DNA of 5,315 bases, taken from assembly GCA_001595885.1 (NCBI GenBank), contig LSSH01000060.1, positions 1-5,315 on the forward strand, read 5' to 3'. Source of the stretch: Candidatus Proteinoplasmatales archaeon SG8-5 (lineage in GTDB: Archaea > Thermoplasmatota > Thermoplasmata > SG8-5). Shown here piece by piece: positions 1 through 3,793 of this stretch; the first letter of the stretch is position 1, and each line of letters opens with the position of its first letter. The notes under the pieces are model-generated. The model made no database searches. It was given only the letters and a program-made list of their open reading frames with translations, and was not told where the DNA came from. The translations under genes and the position numbers were made by a program.

Positions 1-612
1 CACCAGTTTATCGTTGGGGATAACTATCACCGTGTCGGCTATCGACCTGAGCTTATCGAGCCCGTACTCGGCGTTCTCCATTCGTATCTGGCCTTCGGCC
101 CTGAAAGGCGCCGTGCAGATAGCGATGGTTAGAGCCCCGAGCTCCTTGGCGATGCTGGCCACCACCGGGGCCGAGCCGGTGCCTGTTCCGCCACCGAGCC
201 CGCACGTGATGAACACAAGGTCTGCACCGGTGAGCGCTGCCCTCAATTCCTCATCCGCCTCTCTCGCGGCCTCCTCTCCAACCTGCGGATGGGCGCCCGC
301 GCCCAGTCCTCGTGTGGACCTTCTTCCCAGGAGTATCTTGTGCGGTGCGTGGACCGTTAACAGGTGTTGAGCATCGGTGTTCAGGGCGAATAGGTCCGCG
401 CCCATCACCCCGGCCTCGACGAGCCTGTCGATCGTGTTGCTTCCGCCGCCTCCGCAGCCTACAATCTTGATGTTGGTCTTCAGACCTGCCAGTATCCGCT
501 CGAGCTCTTCGTCCTCCGCACTCAGACCTCCGACCCTAGGCGTGGTCGGGGCTGGCTCTGCGTCTACCTCGGGAACCGAGCGGGATAATACCTCTTTTAC
601 AATGGAACTCAT
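1..612 (-). CDS. ftsZ: Cell division protein FtsZ, archaeal FtsZ1-like (N-terminal part; runs off left edge)
   Basis: Tubulin-family GTPase that polymerises into the cytokinetic ring at mid-cell. The 204 codons present translate to a disordered N-terminal tail (about residues 1-35) and then most of the GTP-binding domain: the IVGCGGGGSNT loop (50-60), the NTD motif (78-80), a GLGAGAHPQVGEEAA stretch (102-116) and the tubulin signature GGGTGTGSAP (140-149), followed by PFRAEG and IPND. The SAPVVA and IPND forms resemble archaeal FtsZ1 more than FtsZ2; this is from memory of the families. The T7 catalytic loop and C-terminal domain lie beyond the window, so about half of a usual 360-400 residue protein is seen. 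The ATG at 612 is chosen because AAGGTGAT lies just upstream; two in-frame ATGs at 630 and 627 have no such site. It is transcribed divergently from the acylphosphatase gene. Confidence 0.96.
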   Translation of the reverse strand, partial: MSSIVKEVLSRSVPEVDAEPAPTTPRVGGLSAEDEELERILAGLKTNIKIVGCGGGGSNTIDRLVEAGVMGADLFALNTDAQHLLTVHAPHKILLGRRSTRGLGAGAHPQVGEEAAREADEELRAALTGADLVFITCGLGGGTGTGSAPVVASIAKELGALTIAICTAPFRAEGQIRMENAEYGLDKLRSIADTVIVIPNDKLV

Positions 613-615
613 CCA

Positions 616-623
616 ATCACCTT
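616..623 (-). promoter_or_regulatory. Shine-Dalgarno site that fixes the ftsZ start
   Basis: On the minus strand this reads AAGGTGAT, three bases before the ATG at 612. It decides between that ATG and two in-frame ATGs 15 and 18 bases upstream, one of which immediately precedes the site. The same GGTGAT-N3-ATG layout recurs at the aEF1-beta and ftcD genes in this window. Confidence 0.75.
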
Positions 624-667
624 CCATCATCAACAAGCAAGGTAAACATAGTTTACTCTCTTGGACC

Positions 668-690
668 GTTATATATTCCTATAATATAAA
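668..690. promoter_or_regulatory. Divergent promoter core between ftsZ and acyP
   Basis: This block is almost pure A/T in a GC-rich neighbourhood and reads as TATA boxes in both directions: TTATATATT (669-677) and TATAATATAAA (680-690) on the plus strand, TTTATATTAT (690-681) and ATATATAAC (676-668) on the minus strand. With the usual archaeal spacing of about 26 bp from TATA centre to start site, plus-strand transcripts would begin near 699-711 and minus-strand ones near 647-660. Which TATA serves which gene cannot be settled from sequence. Confidence 0.6.
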
Positions 691-707
691 ATGTTAGGGT
701 TAATTCG

Positions 708-727
708 ATAGAGTTATGAACTCCTAT
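708..727. repeat. Short inverted repeat in the ftsZ-acyP intergenic region
   Basis: GAGTT (711-715) and AACTC (719-723) are perfect inverted arms around ATG, and ATA/TAT extend the match if one base (724) is bulged. It lies at the expected plus-strand transcription start and about 20 bp upstream of the nearer ftsZ TATA element, a plausible position for a regulator binding site. The arms are short, so chance is possible. Confidence 0.35.
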
Positions 728-745
728 TCTATTCGTGAATCGTGA
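716..745 (+). CDS. Possible nine-codon leader ORF overlapping the acyP start
   Basis: ATG at 716 opens a mini-ORF that translates as MNSYSIRES and stops at TGA 743-745, overlapping the GTG start of acyP (742-744) as GTGA. Its ATG sits within a few bases of the transcription start predicted from the TATA element at 680-690, so it could be translated from a near-leaderless mRNA and pass ribosomes on to acyP, which has no evident Shine-Dalgarno site. The arrangement is seen in the sequence; the function is inference, and an ORF this short can easily arise by chance. Confidence 0.25.
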   Translation: MNSYSIRES

Positions 746-1017
746 TATCAAGAGCTCGTGTGATATTCAGGGGAAGAGTGCAGGGCGTCTTCTTCAGGGC
801 GAACACCGCGGAGAAGGCCAGGAGCTGTTCTGTTCGTGGATGGGTGAGGAACCTGAGGGACGGTTCTGTCGAGGCGGTATTCGAGGGCGACAGGACACAC
901 GTCGAAGAGGTGATCGGGTGGTGCAGAACCTCGCAGCCTTATGCAGAGGTTGAAAAGGCCGATGTGAAATGGGAGGAGGCCTCCGGAGAGTTCACCGACT
1001 TCGACATCAGATATTAA
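742..1017 (+). CDS. acyP: Acylphosphatase
   Basis: Small cytosolic enzyme that hydrolyses carboxyl-phosphate bonds of acyl phosphates such as acetyl phosphate or 1,3-bisphosphoglycerate. The 91-residue product has the normal family length (90-100). Both family signatures are complete: GRVQGVFFR at 11-19, giving the phosphate-binding loop and catalytic Arg19, and GWVRNLRDGSVEAVFEG at 33-49, giving catalytic Asn37. GTG at 742 is the first possible start in the frame, since a TGA stops the frame at 736-738, and it places the first signature at the usual distance from the N-terminus. A second in-frame GTG at 760 would trim six residues. No Shine-Dalgarno site is visible; translation may begin on a short leader or be coupled to a leader mini-ORF. 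The Roadblock gene downstream has its own TATA box, so acyP is probably monocistronic. Confidence 0.95.
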   Translation: MISRARVIFRGRVQGVFFRANTAEKARSCSVRGWVRNLRDGSVEAVFEGDRTHVEEVIGWCRTSQPYAEVEKADVKWEEASGEFTDFDIRY

Positions 1018-1031
1018 TCAGCCACCAAACC

Positions 1032-1040
1032 CTTATATAA
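1032..1040 (+). promoter_or_regulatory. TATA box of the Roadblock-ATPase operon
   Basis: CTTATATAA stands in the 37-bp gap after acyP. Its centre is only about 19 bp before the ATG at 1055, while archaeal start sites usually lie about 26 bp downstream of the TATA centre. Transcription would then start near 1062, inside the nominal reading frame, which bears on the choice of start codon. Confidence 0.65.
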
Positions 1041-1054
1041 CCATTCTATCATAT

Positions 1055-1459
1055 ATGAATGCAACCATCGGGGGTGCATTTATCTCAGTGGCAGGAAAAC
1101 TCCAAACGGAATTAGATAGACTCTCTTCCGAACACGGTATTGATATATCTGCCCTGGTTTCGAGAAGCGGCGTTCCGATAGTATGGCATTTTCCCGACGA
1201 CACTCAAGTGGAGACCTTCGCCACGTTATCGGCTACCATCATCGGGGCTTCTGAGGTTGTCTATACCGGTCTCGGGAAGAACGTCCCGAACAAGGTGACA
1301 ATCGAGTCGAACAACGGGGGATTGTTCATCGCCATGGGTTTGGATAAGAAGACAATCTTCGTGGCCATGAGCAACAGCTCCGACTACATGGGCATGTCAG
1401 ATATAATGCTCGAGGCAGGAAAACGCATCAAGGAGGTGATGTCCAGTGACCAACCATGA
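1055..1459 (+). CDS. Roadblock/LC7 domain protein (MglB-like)
   Basis: Single-domain protein of the Roadblock/LC7 (longin-like) family, whose members form dimers and act as regulatory platforms or activators for small GTPases (MglB in bacterial polarity, Ragulator subunits in eukaryotes). The 134-residue product shows the family pattern: a first helix (about 13-27), the ALVSRSGVPIVWHF strand-turn-strand (33-46), a long helix ETFATLSATIIGASE (53-67), strands VTIESNNGGLFIAMGL and KTIFVAMS, and a C-terminal helix. No membrane segment or extra domain is present. The ATG at 1055 is the longest start, but it lies too near the TATA box at 1032-1040; GTG at 1088, preceded by GGGGGTG (1070-1076), would give 123 residues with the domain intact. 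Its end overlaps the downstream ATPase gene by 14 bp, so the two are almost certainly one operon. Its partner is unknown; no GTPase gene is adjacent. Confidence 0.88.
   Translation: MNATIGGAFISVAGKLQTELDRLSSEHGIDISALVSRSGVPIVWHFPDDTQVETFATLSATIIGASEVVYTGLGKNVPNKVTIESNNGGLFIAMGLDKKTIFVAMSNSSDYMGMSDIMLEAGKRIKEVMSSDQP
1431..1440 (+). promoter_or_regulatory. Strong Shine-Dalgarno site inside the Roadblock gene
   Basis: AGGAGGTGAT is a full match to the archaeal anti-Shine-Dalgarno end of 16S rRNA and stands five bases before the GTG at 1446. It lies within the Roadblock coding sequence, fixes the ATPase start and suggests efficient reinitiation or independent ribosome loading on the second cistron. 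Confidence 0.85.
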
Positions 1460-2990
1460 GTCGAACAGGATTTCCATTCCGCGCGAGATCAGGAATTTCT
1501 TCGGGAACATAGGGGGACGTTCCCTTCTTGTCAAGGGTTCCGCCGGTACGGGAAAGACGACCTTCGCACTCCAGCTTCTCGAAGAGCTCGCAGACCCGGA
1601 AAAGAGCATATATCTTTCCACAAGGGTTTCCGACGAAGCGCTGTTCCAGCAGTTTCCCTGGCTAAGGGAGAAGGAGATGCGCGGGCGCATCATTGACGCC
1701 AGCCGGATCTTGTTGCAGAAACTTTACCCCGAGGAGGACATGGACGAGGAGGTCGAACGGGAGAACATGGAGCGCCTGAGCAGCGCGAGGGAGTTCCTCA
1801 GAAGCGTAAGCGACGAACCTCTGGCACCTCCGACCAAGGTTTCCAAGTTGCACCTGAACAAACTCAAGGACCGACCCCCGGGGGACTTCCCCGAGATCGA
1901 GAGACTGTATCAAAGTGTTGAAAACAACCTGCCCGAGAAATCGATGCTCGTCATAGATAGCGTGGAAGGCATCTCGAACCGTTACAGCATCGAGAGCGAC
2001 GAGCTGGTCACGTGCATCCAGAAGGACCTGGTCGAGATGTCGAACGCCGACGTGCTGTTTGTGCTCGAGGATACCGAGGCAAGGACTGTGGAGTTCCTGG
2101 TCGACGGAGTCGTGAGGTTCAGCCACGGCGTCAGGGAAGGACGCAGGATAAGAGAGCTCCACCTGGAGAAGCTCAGGGCCACCCAGATATACCAGCCCTC
2201 ATACCTTATCACGCTTAAGGACGGAAGGTTCACGAGCTTTGACCCCTTCAGTCTTTCGGCGATCGAAGAGCCGAAGACCTGGGAGATCATCCCGGACACC
2301 CCGACCCACTACAGCACAGGCACCGAGACACTGGATAAGCTGCTCGTCGGCGGTTACTCTCCGGGGAGTTATAACGTCATCGAGGTGGACGAGAACGTTT
2401 CCGGAGATGAATATTACTCGGTCATCAGACCCATCCTGTTGAACTTCCTCAGTCAAGACAAGGGCGTCTTCGCGGTCTTGTCCGGCGGTGACCACGCCGA
2501 GTCGTTCAGAGCCGATATGACCAGGTTCATACCTGCAGCAAAATTCGATAACTCGGTAAGGATAGCCGATTATTTCATCCCCCGCAGCAATCAGCCGTAC
2601 GTCATGGCCCTGGGGACTAGGAACAAGGACGAGGCGCTGAGGGTGTGGAAGAGCAACCAGGAGGCGCTGAGGGGTCCGGAGAACCGTCCAATAATAGACT
2701 ACACGGGATTCGACACACTTGAATATCTACAGGGAGGCGGTGTGGCCATCAAGCAGCTGCTGGATGCCGTGGCGAAGATCAAGATCTCCAAGGACATCGG
2801 CATTGGTGTACTCAAGCCCGGTCTCAAGCTGACGCAGGAGATCATGAACATGGCCGATACTTATCTCAAGATATCGAGCATCGACAGATGCCCGTGCCTT
2901 TACGGCATCAAACCCAAGACAATGATTTTCGGGATAGTAAACGACGTTGAGCTTGGGCCGCCACACATCAGGCTTGTTCCGATTGTCTGA
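1446..2990 (+). CDS. KaiC/GvpD-like P-loop ATPase with a degenerate second RecA domain
   Basis: Predicted cytosolic nucleotide-binding regulator of the RecA/KaiC superfamily, 514 residues. Domain 1 (about 1-265) has Walker A GSAGTGKTT (31-39), Walker B MLVIDSVEGI (167-176, Asp171) and a basic stretch GVREGRRIRELHLEKLR (228-244) before a LITLKDGRF strand, like the end of KaiC-type domains and the arginine-rich regions of the gas-vesicle regulator GvpD. Where KaiC has its catalytic Glu pair this protein reads YLSTRVSDEAL, so hydrolysis may be weak. A charged insert spans about 95-155. Domain 2 begins STGTETLDKLLVGGYSPGS (290-308), the classic KaiC entry, but EVDENVSGDEYY replaces the P-loop, so it probably does not bind ATP normally. 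The GTG start is supported by AGGAGGTGAT five bases upstream and overlaps the Roadblock gene. No gas-vesicle genes are visible, so GvpD is only a family resemblance. The gene ends convergently with aEF1-beta. Substrate and target are unknown. Confidence 0.85.
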   Translation: MTNHESNRISIPREIRNFFGNIGGRSLLVKGSAGTGKTTFALQLLEELADPEKSIYLSTRVSDEALFQQFPWLREKEMRGRIIDASRILLQKLYPEEDMDEEVERENMERLSSAREFLRSVSDEPLAPPTKVSKLHLNKLKDRPPGDFPEIERLYQSVENNLPEKSMLVIDSVEGISNRYSIESDELVTCIQKDLVEMSNADVLFVLEDTEARTVEFLVDGVVRFSHGVREGRRIRELHLEKLRATQIYQPSYLITLKDGRFTSFDPFSLSAIEEPKTWEIIPDTPTHYSTGTETLDKLLVGGYSPGSYNVIEVDENVSGDEYYSVIRPILLNFLSQDKGVFAVLSGGDHAESFRADMTRFIPAAKFDNSVRIADYFIPRSNQPYVMALGTRNKDEALRVWKSNQEALRGPENRPIIDYTGFDTLEYLQGGGVAIKQLLDAVAKIKISKDIGIGVLKPGLKLTQEIMNMADTYLKISSIDRCPCLYGIKPKTMIFGIVNDVELGPPHIRLVPIV

Positions 2991-3031
2991 GTAAAATTAA
3001 GAAACCAAATAATATATAAATCTAATAATAA
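2991..3031 (-). terminator. T-rich terminator-like region after the aEF1-beta gene
   Basis: This 41-bp gap separates two convergent genes. On the minus strand it is rich in T, with runs in ATTATTTGGTTTC and TTAATTTTAC, which fits the oligo-T terminators of archaea for the zinc-ribbon/aEF1-beta operon. On the plus strand the same stretch is A-rich and offers no clear terminator for the ATPase gene. No stable hairpin was seen. Confidence 0.4.
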
Positions 3032-3298
3032 TTATAACTTGGTCAGCGAGGCCACCTTGGCGTTCTGCACGCCCTCTATCCCGCCAATGGTCTCTTCCAG
3101 CTGGTCCATAACGCCTTCCTTGTCCTCGACCACCACGGTCATGTGGAGGGCCTTGAGGCCGAAGGCCACCGGCCTCTCCTCGGTGCTCTGTATCCTGCAG
3201 ATGTCGTTGATCGCGCCCTCGACCTGGGTCTTGAGCTGCCCGAGGTCGATCTCGATGCCGTCCGGCATTATCTCGAAACCAATCGCCACTTCTCCCAT
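3032..3298 (-). CDS. ef1b: Translation elongation factor 1-beta (aEF1B, EF-1A nucleotide exchange factor)
   Basis: Guanine nucleotide exchange factor that recycles aEF1A-GDP to aEF1A-GTP during protein synthesis, working in the cytosol. The 88-residue product has the normal length of the single-domain archaeal form, equal to the C-terminal exchange domain of eukaryotic eEF1B-alpha. Recognisable elements are an N-terminal strand GEVAIGFEIMPD (2-13), an acidic helix, the conserved PVAFGLKALHMTVVVED core (43-59), the IEGVQNAKV segment and the terminal SLTKL that corresponds to the family's usual hydrophobic ending. The ATG at 3298 is preceded by AGGTGAT and follows the zinc-ribbon stop by 9 bp, so both are co-transcribed. 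This pairing with a small zinc-ribbon gene is familiar in archaeal genomes. Nothing in the sequence suggests damage. Confidence 0.96.
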   Translation of the reverse strand: MGEVAIGFEIMPDGIEIDLGQLKTQVEGAINDICRIQSTEERPVAFGLKALHMTVVVEDKEGVMDQLEETIGGIEGVQNAKVASLTKL

Positions 3299-3301
3299 AC
3301 A

Positions 3302-3308
3302 ATCACCT
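3302..3308 (-). promoter_or_regulatory. Shine-Dalgarno site of aEF1-beta overlapping the upstream stop codon
   Basis: AGGTGAT on the minus strand, three bases before ATG 3298, shares its first base with the TGA of the zinc-ribbon gene. A ribosome finishing that gene would sit directly on the site, which suggests translational coupling. Confidence 0.7.
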
Positions 3309-3475
3309 CACGGGCCTTCGTAGCCGCATTCCGGGCAAGCGTACTCGACGCTCTGGTCACGGCATTGCGCGCACCTGCCTATGTCTGCCTTGACGCAGCT
3401 GGGGCACTTGAAGACGACCGTGCCCTTGTCGACAAGTCTCACTCCGCAGGATGTGCACACGAATTCCGTTGCCAT
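3308..3475 (-). CDS. Small zinc-ribbon protein with four CxxC motifs (COG2888-like, translation-associated)
   Basis: A 55-residue protein made almost entirely of two zinc ribbons. Four CxxC knuckles are visible: VCTSCG (Cys7/Cys10), KCPSC (Cys24/Cys27), RCAQC (Cys35/Cys38) and ACPECG (Cys47/Cys50), enough for two zinc ions. Length and layout match the archaeal family annotated as Zn-ribbon RNA-binding protein involved in translation, which includes the Haloferax four-CPxCG microprotein HVO_2753. The family assignment is from memory; RNA binding is a family prediction, not visible here. The ATG at 3475 has no Shine-Dalgarno site but stands about 30 bp from the centre of a good TATA box, so its mRNA is probably leaderless or nearly so. 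It is the first gene of an operon with aEF1-beta, which supports a role at the ribosome or in factor recycling. Confidence 0.9.
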   Translation of the reverse strand: MATEFVCTSCGVRLVDKGTVVFKCPSCVKADIGRCAQCRDQSVEYACPECGYEGP

Positions 3476-3500
3476 ATTGCTCGCACGATAATTTCATTGG

Positions 3501-3509
3501 GTATATAAC
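3501..3509 (-). promoter_or_regulatory. TATA box of the zinc-ribbon/aEF1-beta operon
   Basis: On the minus strand GTTATATAC is preceded by a purine-rich GCGAAA that could be the TFB recognition element. Its centre is about 30 bp upstream of the ATG at 3475, which places the transcription start within a few bases of the start codon and explains the missing Shine-Dalgarno site. Confidence 0.7.
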
Positions 3510-3622
3510 TTTCGCGGGTACAGGGACCCCGGATAATAACCGCCAGGCTGCTGGGGGCAATGACATCGAAGAACCCCAAATTACCAAATTTTCATGCGAC
3601 CCCAAACGGAATGCAGACAATC

Positions 3623-3664
3623 GTCGGATTCATATGAAAACAATGGAAATCCAAAGAATCCGAC
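3623..3664. repeat. Inverted repeat, 9-bp perfect arms
   Basis: GTCGGATTC (3623-3631) and GAATCCGAC (3656-3664) are exact reverse complements separated by 24 bases. The left arm runs into a palindrome TTCATATGAA (3629-3638), and GGATT/AATCC inside allow an alternative shorter pairing. The loop is long for a terminator and no T-run follows on the plus strand. It could be a regulator site or part of a structured RNA. Confidence 0.6.
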
Positions 3665-3702
3665 CTGACGAACCAAAAACCAAACACACTCGCGTCAATA
3701 AT

Positions 3703-3741
3703 CTCCATAATCAGCAATGTACGAACGATGAGATTATGGAG
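3703..3741. repeat. Inverted repeat, 10-bp perfect arms, just upstream of the ftcD TATA box
   Basis: CTCCATAATC (3703-3712) and GATTATGGAG (3732-3741) are exact reverse complements 19 bases apart. A shifted second pairing also exists: ATAATCTC (3698-3705) complements GAGATTAT (3730-3737), because ATAATC occurs twice in the left arm. The right arm ends about 14 bp before the TATA box of ftcD. In archaea a site upstream of TATA/BRE more often serves an activator than a repressor, so an activator operator for ftcD is a fair inference. Confidence 0.6.
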
Positions 3742-3755
3742 TAGCAAACATTAAA

Positions 3756-3772
3756 TTATAAACCATTATATC
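3756..3772 (+). promoter_or_regulatory. TATA elements of ftcD
   Basis: Two overlapping candidates: TTATAAA (3756-3762), preceded by ATTAAA as a possible TFB element, and ATTATATC (3765-3772). The first predicts a transcription start near 3785, just at the Shine-Dalgarno site, and the second a leaderless start near 3794. Sequence alone does not choose between them. Confidence 0.55.
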
Positions 3773-3784
3773 AGAAAATGTAAT

Positions 3785-3790
3785 GGTGAT
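3785..3790 (+). promoter_or_regulatory. Shine-Dalgarno site of ftcD
   Basis: GGTGAT lies three bases before ATG 3794, the same layout as at ftsZ and aEF1-beta. It selects this ATG over two out-of-frame ATGs at 3778 and 3783. Confidence 0.7.
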
Positions 3791-3793
3791 AAC

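Larger units (their letters stand above)
3510..3755. other. Divergent intergenic DNA with inverted repeats and CCAAA motifs
   Basis: No convincing gene lies between the zinc-ribbon and ftcD promoters. Frames open here on the plus strand show no recognisable protein pattern and run antisense into the zinc-ribbon gene. The stretch is A/C-rich on the plus strand, unlike the flanking genes. It holds six CCAAA motifs (3576, 3584, 3602, 3651, 3673, 3680), a direct repeat ACCCCAAA (3573-3580 and 3599-3606), a palindrome TTCATATGAA (3629-3638) and two perfect inverted repeats listed separately. It may be regulatory DNA for ftcD, an unannotated small RNA, or remnant sequence; nothing decides among these. 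Confidence 0.5.

Noticed and set aside
14..697. Plus-strand open frames of 118 and 106 codons opposite ftsZ
   Set aside because: Low-complexity Ser/Pro-rich translations lying antisense to a clear ftsZ reading frame; no recognisable protein pattern.
1446..2990. Calling the ATPase a true gas-vesicle regulator GvpD
   Set aside because: P-loop and basic stretch resemble GvpD, but no gvp gene is visible and KaiC-like proteins share these traits, so only a family-level name is given.
3008..3022. TATA-like sequence AATATATAAAT between the convergent genes
   Set aside because: Either direction would drive antisense transcription into a gene end; it is more simply part of an AT-rich terminator gap.
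2997..3302. Minus-strand frame of 101 codons covering aEF1-beta in another frame
   Set aside because: Gly/Arg-rich out-of-frame translation of the aEF1-beta gene.
3039..3508. Plus-strand open frames across aEF1-beta and the zinc-ribbon gene
   Set aside because: They are shadows of two well-recognised minus-strand genes; the translations show no family features.
3555..3735. Possible C/D-box small RNA suggested by ATGA-like and CTGA tetramers
   Set aside because: No proper RUGAUGA box was found and the tetramers are not in the required order and spacing.
3451..3744. 97-codon plus-strand frame spanning the zinc-ribbon start and the intergenic region
   Set aside because: Starts antisense inside the zinc-ribbon gene, crosses its promoter, has no Shine-Dalgarno site and reads as low-complexity polar sequence.
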